This document shows positions 37,192 through 46,441 of a DNA stretch of 64,000 nucleotides, one piece after another; positions within the stretch are counted from its first letter, which is position 1; every line of letters starts with the position of its first letter. Both the position numbers and the translations under genes were made by a program. Under the pieces are notes generated by a model, which was not told the origin of the DNA, did not search any database, and worked only from the letters and a program-made list of their open reading frames with translations. The DNA is from Rhodococcus koreensis (GTDB taxonomy: Bacteria; Actinomycetota; Actinomycetes; Mycobacteriales; Mycobacteriaceae). Where the stretch lies: the NCBI RefSeq assembly GCF_900105905.1, contig NZ_FNSV01000005.1, positions 1,240,001-1,304,000 of the forward strand, given 5' to 3'.

Positions 37192-39297
37192 ATGTCTCAC
37201 TCGACACCCGACCGCGATTCGGGGCCGCAGATCATCAGCGAAGATCTGATCTCCCTGGACACCGACCTCGGAGCCTCCAAGGAGGACGTGATCTCCGCGC
37301 TCTCCCAGCGTCTCGCGGACGCCGGTCGCGCCACCGAAGCGGACGCTCTCCGCGATGCCGCGCTGGCGCGTGAATCACAATCGGCGACAGGACTTCCCGG
37401 CGGGATCGCGATCCCGCACTGCCGCTCGGAGGCCGTCGTGGCGGCGTCTCTCGGATTCGCCCGGCTCGCCCCGAAGGTCGACTTCGGCGCCCCCGACGGA
37501 CCCGCCGATCTGGTGTTCCTCATCGCCGCACCCGAGGGTGCGGGCGCGGAGCACATGAAGCTGCTGTCCTCGCTCGCCCGGGCGCTGGTACGCCCGGCCT
37601 TCGTCGGCGCCCTGCGTGATGCGAAGACCCCCGCCGAGATCGTCACCCTGGTCAACGACGTCCTGGCCCCCGCGCCCGCCGCCGCACCTGCTGCCGCGAC
37701 GGCCACTGCAGCACCCGCCGCCGCTGCGGCCGCGGCTGCTGCCCCGGCTCCGGCAACGACGCCCGAACCGGTCGCCCCGGAGAAGGAACCGGAGCCCGAG
37801 GCGGGGCCGAAGCACATCGTCGCGGTCACGGCCTGCCCGACCGGCATCGCCCACACGTACATGGCGGCCGACTCGCTCGTCGCCGCCGGCGAACGCGCGG
37901 GCGTCGTCGTTCACGTGGAGACGCAGGGTTCGAGCGGAAGTACACCGCTGGCACCCGGAGTGATCGCGGGCGCGTCCGCCGTCATCTTCGCCACCGACGT
38001 CGGGGTGAAGGGCAAGGAGCGCTTCGCAGGCAAGCCGGTGGTGGCGTCGGGCGTCAAGCGCGCGATCAACGAACCCGACACCATGATCACCGAGGCGCTG
38101 CGCGCGGGCATGAACCCGTCCGCGGCGACCGTGGACGCGGGGAGCGCGGGCAGTGCCGCGGACGAGCCGGCCGGGTCGGTCGGCTGGGGCACCCACCTGC
38201 GTCAGGTGCTGCTCACCGGTGTCAGTTACATGATCCCGTTCGTCGCCGCGGGTGGTCTGCTGATCGCCCTCGGGTTCCTGCTCGGCGGCTACGAGATCTC
38301 CGGTCCCGCGGAGGACATCGTCCTCAACAACTCCCTCGGCCAACTCCCCGACGGTGGCCTGACGACGTACCTGGGCGCCGTGCTGTTCCAGCTGGGTTCG
38401 CTGGCGTTCAGCTTCCTCGTCCCCGCGCTGGCCGGTTACATCGCCTTCGCGATCGCCGACCGGCCCGGCCTGGCGCCGGGCTTCACCGCGGGTGCGGTGG
38501 CGGTCTTCGTCGGCGGCGGATTCATCGGAGGCCTCGTCGGCGGTCTGATCGCCGGTATCGTCGCGCTGTGGATCAGCCGGATCCCGGTGCCGCAGTGGTT
38601 GCGCGGCCTGATGCCCGTGGTGATCATCCCGCTGTTCGCGACGCTGATCGTCGGCGCACTCATGTTCCTGGTCCTCGGCCGACCGCTCGCCGCGATCACG
38701 AACGGCCTGACGGACTGGCTCAACGGACTGTCCGGCAGCTCCGTCATCTTCCTCGGCATCATCCTCGGACTGATGATGTGCTTCGACCTCGGAGGCCCGG
38801 TCAACAAGGCCGCATACGCGTTCGCGGTGGCCGGCCTCAACGTCAACGACCCCGCCTCGCTGCGGATCATGGCGGCCGTGATGGCTGCGGGCATGGTCCC
38901 GCCGCTGGCGATGGCCCTCGCATCGACCGTCCTGCGTCCCAGCCTGTTCAGCGAGGCGGAACGGGAGAACGGCAAGGCGGCCTGGCTCCTCGGCTCGGCG
39001 TTCATCTCGGAAGGCGCCATTCCGTTCGCCGCCGCCGACCCGCTGCGCGTCATCCCCTCGATGATGGCCGGCGGCGCCGTCACCGGCGCCCTGATCATGG
39101 CGTTCGACGTCACCCTCAGCGCACCGCACGGCGGAATCTTCGTCTTCTTCGCCATCGGCAACCTGCTGTGGTTCCTGGTGTCGCTGGCCGCCGGTGTCGT
39201 CGTCGCCGCCCTGTGCGTCGTCGGTGCGAAGGAATTCATCAAGCCCGGCGCGTCCGACGCCGAACTCGACCCCGACGTTGCGACAGTCGCAGCGTAA
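37192..39297 (+). CDS. fruA: PTS fructose transporter, fused EIIA-EIIB-EIIC
   Basis: A 701-residue fusion. EIIA (about 1-158) has active His76 in GIAIPHCRSE. An Ala/Pro linker (about 159-206) includes a run of alanines. EIIB (207-305) has active Cys215 in VTACPTGIAHTYMAADS. EIIC (about 330-685) has roughly 8-10 membrane helices. It imports fructose while phosphorylating it to fructose 1-phosphate. The order A-B-C matches actinobacterial FruA. The ATG at 37192 has AGAAGGA upstream. The alanine codons are mixed, so the run is not a slippery repeat. Confidence 0.95.
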   Translation: MSHSTPDRDSGPQIISEDLISLDTDLGASKEDVISALSQRLADAGRATEADALRDAALARESQSATGLPGGIAIPHCRSEAVVAASLGFARLAPKVDFGAPDGPADLVFLIAAPEGAGAEHMKLLSSLARALVRPAFVGALRDAKTPAEIVTLVNDVLAPAPAAAPAAATATAAPAAAAAAAAAPAPATTPEPVAPEKEPEPEAGPKHIVAVTACPTGIAHTYMAADSLVAAGERAGVVVHVETQGSSGSTPLAPGVIAGASAVIFATDVGVKGKERFAGKPVVASGVKRAINEPDTMITEALRAGMNPSAATVDAGSAGSAADEPAGSVGWGTHLRQVLLTGVSYMIPFVAAGGLLIALGFLLGGYEISGPAEDIVLNNSLGQLPDGGLTTYLGAVLFQLGSLAFSFLVPALAGYIAFAIADRPGLAPGFTAGAVAVFVGGGFIGGLVGGLIAGIVALWISRIPVPQWLRGLMPVVIIPLFATLIVGALMFLVLGRPLAAITNGLTDWLNGLSGSSVIFLGIILGLMMCFDLGGPVNKAAYAFAVAGLNVNDPASLRIMAAVMAAGMVPPLAMALASTVLRPSLFSEAERENGKAAWLLGSAFISEGAIPFAAADPLRVIPSMMAGGAVTGALIMAFDVTLSAPHGGIFVFFAIGNLLWFLVSLAAGVVVAALCVVGAKEFIKPGASDAELDPDVATVAA

Positions 39298-39354
39298 GAG
39301 AAACAGATCGACCCGCTCGACCCGCACCAACCCCACCGACAGAGGAGAGAGTCC

Positions 39355-39612
39355 ATGCCCAGCACCACAGTCGCCGTCGGTTCGTCCATCGGCCTGCACG
39401 CCCGTCCCGCCGCCGTCATCGCCGAAGCGGTTGCCGCCGCCGGTGTGCCCGTCACGCTGGCCGTGGCGGACAGTGAACCCGTGGACGCCGGTTCCGCACT
39501 GCTCATCATGACGCTCGGCGCCACCAAGGGCACCGACGTCACCGTGACCAGCGACGACGCCGACGCCGTCGAGAAGGTCGCGCAGCTCGTGGCGGCCGAT
39601 CTCGACGCCTGA
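39355..39612 (+). CDS. ptsH: PTS phosphocarrier protein HPr
   Basis: An 85-residue HPr with the active-site His15 in GLHARPAAV. The serine corresponding to Ser46 of Gram-positive HPr is present (Ser47, G-S-A-L-L), though HPr kinase is not usual in actinobacteria. It carries phosphate from enzyme I to FruA-EIIA. It is the last gene of the fruR-fruK-fruA-ptsH operon, 57 nt after fruA, with an AGAGGAGAGAG ribosome-binding region. Confidence 0.95.
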   Translation: MPSTTVAVGSSIGLHARPAAVIAEAVAAAGVPVTLAVADSEPVDAGSALLIMTLGATKGTDVTVTSDDADAVEKVAQLVAADLDA

Positions 39613-39620
39613 CCGGTACC

Positions 39621-39654
39621 CGGCCCGTCAGCTGGTGAGCCCCAGCTGACGGCC
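39621..39654. terminator. Hairpin at the end of the fructose operon
   Basis: GTCAGCTGG (39627-39635) pairs with CCAGCTGAC (39642-39650) over a 6-nt loop and is extended by GGCC pairs with one bulge. It lies between ptsH and the convergent esterase gene and overlaps the last esterase codons. Confidence 0.55.
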
Positions 39655-40950
39655 GGTCCAGTCCATCTCGCGTTCGAGTGCCGCACTCCAGGTGGCGCCC
39701 TCGTGGCCACCGGGAAGCTCGTAGTACCGCACGTTCAGACCGGCCGCCCGCGCGGCAGCGAACATCCGCTGCTGCTGCGGGCGGTATTCGTCGTCGGCGG
39801 CCCCGGCCACGAACACCCCGGTCAACTCCGGGAACTGTCGTGTCTTCAGCACGTCAGCCGGATTGACCGCCGCGAACGCGTGCTCGTCGCCGCCGAATGT
39901 CGCCGCGACCGTCCCCGCGTGATCGCCGAGCGAGGGCTCGTCCTGACCGAGGAAATCGAGGAAGGTCGGGAAGATCCGCGGATAGTTCACCGCCAGCTGG
40001 ATCGAGCAGGTCCCGCCGTAGGAGAATCCGCCGATCGCCCACTGTGCCGGATCGTGCGACACCTGCAGGGACGTCTCGATCCAGGCGGGCACGTCGCGGG
40101 CCACGTAGGTGGCGGCGTTGCCGAGCGCCGAATCGAGGCACAGCGGATTCGCGTCCTGCGAGCCCAGCGCGTCGATCACCACGACGACCGGTGCGAGTCC
40201 GTCGTGCCGTGCGGCATACGCGTCCACGGTGGATCCCAGTCGTCCGCTGCTGAACCAGTCCTGGGGCCGCCCCGGCTGTCCCGCGATCATCACCAGGACG
40301 GGGAGCACCGCCCGGGGCGACGTCAGGTACGCCGGCGGCAGGTACAGCACGGCCGGCCGGGCCGCGAATCCGGATTCGGTGCCCGGGATCTCCACTTCCG
40401 TCACCACACCGGAGCCGGGTGTGCGCACCGGACGTGTCCACGCCGAGTCCAGCGGGGTCCCCGACTGCACCGCGTCCTCGAACCCGGGGACGTCACCGAA
40501 CGACACCGGCTGCACGCTCGTCGGTGGACGGTGCCCCACCAGCGAGCCGACGGTCGGGAAGACGCCGACCTCCGCGTTGACCTGGCCCACCGCCGCGGCC
40601 GCGGCTGCGGCAGCCGCGACAGCGATCACCCCGGCCCGCCGGACTCCGGGTTTCCGGAGCAGGAGCGCCGCGGCGAAGACGAGGATTCCGACGGCGAGCC
40701 AGATCCAGATGTACCCGGTGAGGGGTATCTGGTTGGGCAGCGGACGGTACGCCGCCCACACGGCGCCTCCGATCACGGCGGTCACGGGCACCGCGACCGC
40801 CGCTGCGCCGACGACCGGACGTCTGGCGGAACGAGTCACTGCGAGCAACACGACGAGGCCCACCATCACGGCCGCCGTCGACGCGGCCCGGGCGCGACCG
40901 TGCTGGAGCGACAGGTGGGCGATACGCGACAACAACTCGTGGGCCTGCAC
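39628..40950 (-). CDS. Membrane-anchored esterase (esterase D/mycolyltransferase-like)
   Basis: A 440-residue protein. The N-terminal third (1-130) holds about four membrane helices including an alanine run. The C-terminal domain (about 150-440) is an alpha/beta esterase of the antigen-85/esterase D superfamily. The nucleophile elbow is GGFSYGGT, followed by a D-E/F-D-F-L region and the catalytic His in PGGHEGATW. It is probably an extracytoplasmic esterase acting on cell-envelope lipids, but the substrate is inferred. The GTG at 40950 follows a TACTGT hexamer by 5 nt. The first in-frame ATG is 28 codons later. Confidence 0.75.
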   Translation of the reverse strand: MQAHELLSRIAHLSLQHGRARAASTAAVMVGLVVLLAVTRSARRPVVGAAAVAVPVTAVIGGAVWAAYRPLPNQIPLTGYIWIWLAVGILVFAAALLLRKPGVRRAGVIAVAAAAAAAAAVGQVNAEVGVFPTVGSLVGHRPPTSVQPVSFGDVPGFEDAVQSGTPLDSAWTRPVRTPGSGVVTEVEIPGTESGFAARPAVLYLPPAYLTSPRAVLPVLVMIAGQPGRPQDWFSSGRLGSTVDAYAARHDGLAPVVVVIDALGSQDANPLCLDSALGNAATYVARDVPAWIETSLQVSHDPAQWAIGGFSYGGTCSIQLAVNYPRIFPTFLDFLGQDEPSLGDHAGTVAATFGGDEHAFAAVNPADVLKTRQFPELTGVFVAGAADDEYRPQQQRMFAAARAAGLNVRYYELPGGHEGATWSAALEREMDWTGRQLGLTS

Positions 40951-41019
40951 AGCGCACAGTATTCACACCGCGTCACCCACCGAAAGAATCAGGCTCGCAA
41001 CATTTCTCGCAAATCAGAC

Positions 41020-42135
41020 CTATCGGGCACGACGGCGGACGAGAGAGCCGGCGACCACGGCGAGCACGACCACGCCGCCGGCGACGCCGATCCCCCACGC
41101 CGTTCCCGGCGACTGCGTCGACGCCTCGTCCGAAACGGCCTGGGCACGGGCCTGATCCTGCACCCTCGACACCGCCCCGGGCAGCACCCGAATCGGTGGA
41201 ACGGGTCCCTCCCGGGCCTCGGAGGCGATCAACAGGTCGCCGTTCTCTGTGAACGCGACCGACTCCCCCTGCGGCTGCTCCGGCACGTGGGCGCGCACGG
41301 CGGGTCCGGCCGCGAACGCCGCCGCCAGGTCGCCGTCCGGGGCGGAGAACAGGAACACATCGGAGTAGCTGCGCACGGCGGCGACGGTCCCGTCGGCGGA
41401 CACGGCCCCGCCGGTGAACATCGTCGAATGCACGGCCGGGGCCGTGGTGCCGCTGCCGGTGGTCGCGTCGTCGACGCCGTTCGTCGCCGAGACGTCCAGC
41501 GTTCCGACCTTCTCCAGCGGGGTCGGGCCGGGGCTCGCGAGATCGCCCACGGCGACACCCCCGACGGGCCGGTACACGTTGCCCGCCCCGAACACTTCCT
41601 TCGTGACGATCAGCGGGGTGCCGTCGCGCTGGACGAGGACGGTCTCGGCATCGTGGGGGCCGTCCGGATACGTCAGCCGATGCAGTTCTCCCGCGCCCGT
41701 ATCACGGTCCATCGCGATCAACGCCACCGTCTCGCGCCGGCGTCCGTTGTCGCCGGTGTCGGCCAGCCACAGCCGGCCGTCGGAGCCGGAGGCCATGTCC
41801 TCGACGTCGTACGGATCGACCGGCAGCGGAAGCCAGCGCTGTACGGCGCAGTTCCCGTCCATCACCGCGACCGCGCGGTCGGACCCGCTGTCGCCGACCG
41901 CGTAGAGCAGCCCGCCGGCCGACACGAGCCCCGACAGCTCCTCGAGCGAGGCCTCGTCCGGGGTGCCGACCGCGGAATCGTCGGGAGTGCACAGCGGACC
42001 GAACTCCGACGCGTCGACGGCGGTCTGGTCGCGGAAGAACGGCTCGGCGAATCCGGTTCCCGCCGCGGCGAGCGGTGCGCACGTCGCGAGCACGGCGACC
42101 GCCACGCGGGCGGACCACCGTGAGCGATCAGGCAC
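41020..42135 (-). CDS. Exported protein with C-terminal membrane anchor, function unknown
   Basis: A 371-residue protein with a signal peptide (VAVAVLATCAPLAAAGTGFA), an extracellular domain, and a C-terminal membrane helix (GIGVAGGVVVLAVVAGSLV) followed by Arg residues. The domain shows repeated strand motifs such as LLYAVGDSGSDRAVAVM and GRLWLADTGDN, suggesting a beta-propeller of the esterase-like or PQQ-like sort; this is inferred. The GTG at 42135 overlaps the hflX stop by 8 bp, so translation is coupled to hflX even though the product is exported. Confidence 0.7.
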   Translation of the reverse strand: MPDRSRWSARVAVAVLATCAPLAAAGTGFAEPFFRDQTAVDASEFGPLCTPDDSAVGTPDEASLEELSGLVSAGGLLYAVGDSGSDRAVAVMDGNCAVQRWLPLPVDPYDVEDMASGSDGRLWLADTGDNGRRRETVALIAMDRDTGAGELHRLTYPDGPHDAETVLVQRDGTPLIVTKEVFGAGNVYRPVGGVAVGDLASPGPTPLEKVGTLDVSATNGVDDATTGSGTTAPAVHSTMFTGGAVSADGTVAAVRSYSDVFLFSAPDGDLAAAFAAGPAVRAHVPEQPQGESVAFTENGDLLIASEAREGPVPPIRVLPGAVSRVQDQARAQAVSDEASTQSPGTAWGIGVAGGVVVLAVVAGSLVRRRAR

Positions 42136-43582
42136 TGCCGCTGTACTCGACCAGTGCCGACGCCAGCGCTTCGGGCACCCGCGCGTGGACGCGTGTGCCG
42201 TCCTCCTCGTGGGAGGAGTCGAGGATCTGACCGTCCGAGTGGATCCGGGCCATCAGATCGCCCCGGTTGTACGGGAGGAGAACGCTGACCTCGATCTCCG
42301 GGCGGACCAGGACGTCGCTCAGATGTGCACGCAACTCGGCGATGCCCTCCCCGGTCCGGGCGGAGACGAACGACGCACCGGGCAGCAGGCCACGCAGCTG
42401 GGTCAAGGTGACCGGGTCGGCGGCGTCGATCTTGTTCACCACGATGAGCTCGGGCGGTGCCGCGGCGTCGTTCTCCCGGATCACCTCGGTGATCACCTCG
42501 TGGACGGCCTTGATCTGATCCGTGGGCAGCGGATCGGAACCGTCGACGACGTGCAGCAGCAGATCCGCGTCCGTCACTTCCTCGAGCGTCGAGCGGAACG
42601 CCTCGATCAGCTGCGTCGGCAGATGCCGCACGAACCCGACGGTGTCGGTGAGGACGTATTCGCGGCCGTCGTCCAGCGCCGCCCGGCGGGTGGTGGGATC
42701 GAGGGTGGCGAACAGCGCGTTCTGTACCAGCACCCCGGACCCGGTCAACGCGTTGAGCAGGCTCGACTTGCCGGCGTTCGTGTAGCCGACGATCGCGATG
42801 GACGGGGTCTCGCTGCGCAGTCGCCTGGTGCGTTTGGTGTCGCGGGCGGCCTTCATGCCCTTGATCTCGCGACGCAGCTTGGCCATCCGCTCACGGATAC
42901 GACGGCGGTCCGTCTCGATCTTGGTCTCACCGGGACCACGCAGACCCACGCCGCCGTTGCTTCCGGCGCGACCACCCGCCTGCCGGGACATCGATTCACC
43001 CCAGCCGCGCAGTCGGGGCAGCATGTATTCCATCTGGGCCAGCGCCACCTGCGCCTTGCCCTCCCTGGACGTGGCGTGCTGGGCGAAGATGTCGAGGATG
43101 AGGGCGGTCCGGTCGATGACCTTGACCTTGACGACCTTCTCCAGCGCGGTGAGCTGCGCGGGGGTGAGTTCACCGTCGCAGATGACGGTGTCGGCGCCGG
43201 TCGAGAGGACGACCTCGCGGAGTTCCTCGGCCTTGCCGGAACCGATGTAGGTGGCCGCGTCGGGTTTGTCCCGCCGCTGGACGAGGCCCTCGAGGACTTC
43301 CGATCCGGCGGTCTCGGCCAGTGCGGCGAGCTCGGCCATGCTGGATTCGGCCTGCGCCGCGGTTCCCTGGGTCCAGACACCGACGAGCACCACGCGTTCG
43401 AGGCGCAACTGCCGGTATTCGACTTCGGTGACGTCTGTGAGCTCGGTGGAGAGCCCGGCAACCCGGCGCAGCGCGCTGCGGTCCTCGAGTTGCATCTCGC
43501 CGACCGAAGGGCGCCCGTCGTCGTAGGCGAACTCAGTGGAGTCGGAGATCGGCGATTCTTCTGTGCGATGTGTTTTCGTCAT
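42128..43582 (-). CDS. hflX: Ribosome-associated GTPase HflX
   Basis: A 484-residue GTPase. The HflX N-terminal domain has GSGKAEELREVV; a basic helical region (GGRAGSNGGVGLRGPGETKIE) leads to the G domain with P-loop GYTNAGKSS, the G3 DTVGF and NKID. HflX splits stalled ribosomes, mainly under heat or antibiotic stress. It follows dapF in the leftward cluster and overlaps the next gene. The ATG at 43582 has a 58-nt gap from dapF and no strong ribosome-binding site. Confidence 0.95.
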   Translation of the reverse strand: MTKTHRTEESPISDSTEFAYDDGRPSVGEMQLEDRSALRRVAGLSTELTDVTEVEYRQLRLERVVLVGVWTQGTAAQAESSMAELAALAETAGSEVLEGLVQRRDKPDAATYIGSGKAEELREVVLSTGADTVICDGELTPAQLTALEKVVKVKVIDRTALILDIFAQHATSREGKAQVALAQMEYMLPRLRGWGESMSRQAGGRAGSNGGVGLRGPGETKIETDRRRIRERMAKLRREIKGMKAARDTKRTRRLRSETPSIAIVGYTNAGKSSLLNALTGSGVLVQNALFATLDPTTRRAALDDGREYVLTDTVGFVRHLPTQLIEAFRSTLEEVTDADLLLHVVDGSDPLPTDQIKAVHEVITEVIRENDAAAPPELIVVNKIDAADPVTLTQLRGLLPGASFVSARTGEGIAELRAHLSDVLVRPEIEVSVLLPYNRGDLMARIHSDGQILDSSHEEDGTRVHARVPEALASALVEYSGSA

Positions 43583-43640
43583 ACACCCTCATGATCCCAC
43601 GGAATGTCGAGGGCGTGCACGTGCATTTCGCGCAGGGCGA

Positions 43641-44510
43641 TCAGGCAAGGCCGTTCCACCAGTTGTCGTCGAGGCTCCCGGACGCCACCAGGACGGACGG
43701 TCCGCGCAACGTCGCCCGGCCCCCGGACAGCGCGACCGTGACCTGACCTCCGGGAATGCGGACATTCACCTCACCGGAATCGGCGCCGTCGAAGCGCAGC
43801 GCGGCGGTGGCCGCGGCCACCGTGCCGGTGCCGCACGACCGGGTCTCGCCGACCCCGCGCTCGTGCACCCGCATGTCCACGGCGCCGGAATCGATGCGGG
43901 TGAGGATCTCCACGTTGACGCCGTGCGGGAAGAAACCGGGATCGAAGCCGGGTGCGGCCGTCAGGTCGAGGGCCGACAGGGAGGCCGCCGTGAGATGCGC
44001 GTCGACACACGCCAGGTGCGGATTGCCGACGTCGATGCCGATGCCGTTGAACACTTTGCCGTCGATGGTCGCGGCGCTCGTTCCCAGATCCCGCACCACC
44101 CCCATGTCGACGGTGACCTCGCCGACGGAGCCGTCGGCCGAGTGCACGATCACCGGTTTGCCGCCGGCCCGGCTGCCGACCACGAACTCGTCGCGCGTCT
44201 CGAGGCCGGTCGACCGGAGGTAGTGGGCGAAGACGCGGACACCGTTGCCGCACATTTCCGCGATGGACCCGTCGGCGTTGCGGTAGTCCATGAACCAGTC
44301 GTCCTCGGACGTGCCGTCCGGGAGTTCGGCGAGCACGCCGGCAGCGGCCAGCGCACCGGCCTTGGCGACGCGCAGGATTCCGTCGGCGCCGAGTCCGCGC
44401 CTGCGATCGCACAGCGCCGTCACACGCGGGGCGGACAGATCGATGCGGACGTCGGGATCCGGGAGGACCACGAAGTCGTTCTCGGTGCCGTGTCCCTTGC
44501 TGAAATCCAT
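43641..44510 (-). CDS. dapF: Diaminopimelate epimerase
   Basis: A 289-residue enzyme with catalytic Cys87 (MCGNGVR) and Cys226 (SCGTGT) on two equivalent lobes. It turns LL-diaminopimelate into the meso form for lysine and peptidoglycan. The ATG at 44510 starts the usual family N terminus ([13 protein letters not shown]) and is 7 nt after a TAGAGT hexamer, so a leaderless promoter sits just before it. The six-residue longer frame is therefore not used. A 24-bp minisatellite lies immediately upstream. Confidence 0.96.
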   Translation of the reverse strand: MDFSKGHGTENDFVVLPDPDVRIDLSAPRVTALCDRRRGLGADGILRVAKAGALAAAGVLAELPDGTSEDDWFMDYRNADGSIAEMCGNGVRVFAHYLRSTGLETRDEFVVGSRAGGKPVIVHSADGSVGEVTVDMGVVRDLGTSAATIDGKVFNGIGIDVGNPHLACVDAHLTAASLSALDLTAAPGFDPGFFPHGVNVEILTRIDSGAVDMRVHERGVGETRSCGTGTVAAATAALRFDGADSGEVNVRIPGGQVTVALSGGRATLRGPSVLVASGSLDDNWWNGLA

Positions 44511-44517
44511 GCGCACC

Positions 44518-44523
44518 ACTCTA
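44518..44523 (-). promoter_or_regulatory. -10 hexamer (TAGAGT) of dapF
   Basis: The minus-strand TAGAGT ends 7 nt before the dapF ATG. Its TAG is also the stop codon of the repeat ORF that runs through the minisatellite. Confidence 0.5.
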
Positions 44524-44670
44524 ACCAACCGCCGAGGGAGTGCGGTTCATCTGCGCTGCCGCGGAGCGGTTCATCTGCGCTGCCGCGGAGCGGTTCATCT
44601 GCGCTGCCGCGGAGCGGTTCATCTGCGCTGCCGCGGAGCGGTTCATCTGCGCTGCCGCGGAGCGGTTCAT
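44521..44670 (-). CDS. Possible 49-residue repeat peptide, start-stop coupled to the methyltransferase gene
   Basis: The ATG at 44670 overlaps the methyltransferase stop as ATGA. The ORF encodes five perfect copies of the octapeptide MNRSAAAQ and then MNRTPSAVG before the TAG at 44523-44521. It is made entirely by the 24-bp minisatellite and its flank. Coupled translation is plausible from the overlap, but there is no independent ribosome-binding site and the peptide may be only a by-product. Changes in copy number would add or remove whole octapeptides without shifting the frame. Confidence 0.25.
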   Translation of the reverse strand: MNRSAAAQMNRSAAAQMNRSAAAQMNRSAAAQMNRSAAAQMNRTPSAVG

Positions 44671-44681
44671 CTGCGCTGCCG
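44542..44681. repeat. 24-bp minisatellite, 5.8 perfect copies
   Basis: Five identical 24-bp units (44542, 44566, 44590, 44614, 44638) and a sixth of 20 bp (44662-44681). Read on the minus strand each unit holds CGG CAG CGC AGA TGA, the last four codons and stop of the methyltransferase gene, so the array arose by duplicating that gene's 3' end. It fills most of the gap to dapF. Confidence 0.97.
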
Positions 44682-45515
44682 GGCGATTTCGTAGAGGGCG
44701 ACGGCGCCGGCGGAGGGGGCACCGAGGGAACTGGCCGCGCCCCCGATCGGGATGTTGACGACCGTGTCGCAGGCGCCTCGCCACGCGGCGCTCATCCCGC
44801 GGGTCTCGTTGCCGATCACGAGCACGGTGCCGCCACCGAAGTCGTGGGCGTCGATGGTGACGGAACCGGTCTCGTCCGTCCCGACGATGTGCAGTTCGGT
44901 TCCGGACGCTCGCCGGGCGTCGCGGAACGCGAGGATCTCGTCGACGGAGGACACGGTGACGACGGGCATCGCGAAGAGCGATCCGGTGGAGGCGCGGACG
45001 CTCCGGGGGTCGAACGGGTCGGCGCCGTGGCCGACCACGACGACCGCGTCGGCGCCGAACGCGTTGGCGGAGCGGACGAGGGTGCCCAGATTTCCGGGCG
45101 AGGTGGGCCGGTCGAATACGACGATCAGGGGGACGGACTGCAGCCGCAGGTCCTTCAGTCGCGGGGCGCGGGTCTTCGCGACCGCGATCAGTTCCGGCGC
45201 GGTGTCGGTCTTCTCGCCGAGTTCGGCCATCAGTTCGGCGCTGACACCGATCTGTTCGACGGATCGGGTCGCGAGTAGTTCCCGCGCCCAGTCGGACAGC
45301 GGTGGGCCGTCGATGCGGTGCAGCAGCGATTCGATCGGCCAGTCGTGTTCCAGGGCGAGGTTGAGGGGGCGCACACCCTGGATCAGGAAGCGTCCCGCCT
45401 TCGTCCGTTTGGCACGGTTGGTGAGGTACGACTGCCATTGCTGGAAGCGGGCGTTGCGGGTGGTCACCAGCACGGACGAGGCCGGACGGTGCCGTGCGGA
45501 CGGTGTTCGGCTCAT
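44667..45515 (-). CDS. SpoU-family RNA 2'-O-methyltransferase
   Basis: A 282-residue TrmH/SpoU-type enzyme. An N-terminal RNA substrate-binding region (F-L-I-Q-G-V-R-P-L) leads to the SPOUT knot, with the motifs [31 protein letters not shown] and [23 protein letters not shown]. It methylates ribose in rRNA or tRNA; the site is not predictable. The ATG at 45515 overlaps the miaA stop (ATGA). Mycobacteria have dapF directly after miaA, so this gene is an addition to the cluster. Its stop lies inside the minisatellite. Confidence 0.85.
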   Translation of the reverse strand: MSRTPSARHRPASSVLVTTRNARFQQWQSYLTNRAKRTKAGRFLIQGVRPLNLALEHDWPIESLLHRIDGPPLSDWARELLATRSVEQIGVSAELMAELGEKTDTAPELIAVAKTRAPRLKDLRLQSVPLIVVFDRPTSPGNLGTLVRSANAFGADAVVVVGHGADPFDPRSVRASTGSLFAMPVVTVSSVDEILAFRDARRASGTELHIVGTDETGSVTIDAHDFGGGTVLVIGNETRGMSAAWRGACDTVVNIPIGGAASSLGAPSAGAVALYEIARQRR

Positions 45516-46441
45516 CGTTCTCCCAGTGTTCGCGTCTCGTCGAGGGTGCGGATCGTGGCGTCCGCGAGGTCGGGGGTGTTTCCGTCGACCCAGTGGATGC
45601 GGGGGTCGCGGCGGAACCAGGACCGTTGCCTGCGCACGTAGCGCCGGGTGCCGATGAACGTGCGTTCCTCCGCCTCGGCCAGGTCGTATTCGCCGTCGAG
45701 CCAGGCGAGGACCTGTGCGTAGCCGATGGCCCGGGGCGCGGTGACGCCCTCCCGCAGTCCCACGTCGATCAGCCCGCGCACCTCGTCGACGAGTCCCTGT
45801 TCGAACATCAGCCGGGTGCGGAGCCGGATCCGGTCGTCGAGTGCGGCGGTGTCGCGGTCGACGCCGACGATGTGTGTGCCCCAGCGCGGTTCGCCGATGC
45901 GCGGGGCGGACGCCGCGAACGGCCTGCCCGTGATCTCGACGACTTCGAGGGCCCGGACCAGGCGCCTGCCGTCGGTGGGGAGGATCGACGCGGCGGCGTC
46001 GGGATCCACCCGGCTCAGCTCGGCGTGGACGGCCGCGACGCCCTTCTCGGCGAGGACGGCTTCCCACCGCGCCCGTACCGACGCGTCGGTGGCGGGGAAG
46101 CTCCACTCGTCGAGCAGCGACTGCACATACATCATCGATCCGCCGACGATGACCGGCACGGCGCCGCGGGCGGCGATCGCCTCCACGTCGCGGACCGCGG
46201 CCTGCTGATAGTTCGCGACAGTGGCCGTCTGCGTCACGTCGAGCACGTCGAGTTGGTGATGCGGAATTCCGCGGCGTTCGGCCGGGGCGAGTTTGGCGGT
46301 GCCGATGTCCATGCCCCGGTACAGCTGCATGGCGTCGATGTTGACGATTTCGCCGCCGAGGCGTTCCGCCAGGTCCAGCGCGAGATCCGACTTTCCGGTG
46401 GCGGTCGGTCCGACGACGGCGATCGGCACGGGTGAGGTCAC
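45512..46441 (-). CDS. miaA: tRNA dimethylallyltransferase MiaA
   Basis: A 309-residue enzyme that adds a dimethylallyl group to A37 of tRNAs reading UNN codons. P-loop GPTATGKS is at 11-18; other signatures are [17 protein letters not shown], the HHQLDVL segment and [12 protein letters not shown]. MiaB, the next enzyme of the ms2i6A37 pathway, is encoded 3 kb away. The GTG at 46441 overlaps the preceding stop by GTGA, and the SpoU gene follows with an ATGA overlap. Confidence 0.95.
   Translation of the reverse strand: MTSPVPIAVVGPTATGKSDLALDLAERLGGEIVNIDAMQLYRGMDIGTAKLAPAERRGIPHHQLDVLDVTQTATVANYQQAAVRDVEAIAARGAVPVIVGGSMMYVQSLLDEWSFPATDASVRARWEAVLAEKGVAAVHAELSRVDPDAAASILPTDGRRLVRALEVVEITGRPFAASAPRIGEPRWGTHIVGVDRDTAALDDRIRLRTRLMFEQGLVDEVRGLIDVGLREGVTAPRAIGYAQVLAWLDGEYDLAEAEERTFIGTRRYVRRQRSWFRRDPRIHWVDGNTPDLADATIRTLDETRTLGER

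Noticed and set aside
37650..37810. Ala/Pro-rich stretch in fruA as an expanding repeat
   Set aside because: The alanine codons are mixed and there is no repeated DNA unit; it is an ordinary interdomain linker.
37375..39399. 674-codon minus-strand open frame opposite fruA
   Set aside because: fruA on the plus strand has all PTS active-site motifs; the reverse frame has only low-complexity charged sequence.
44542..44681. CRISPR array
   Set aside because: The 24-bp units are directly adjacent, with no unique spacers and no cas genes.
44540..44758. Plus-strand repeat ORF (AAAERFIC units) through the minisatellite
   Set aside because: No ribosome-binding site or coupling; it exists only because a 24-bp repeat without a stop in that frame must be open.
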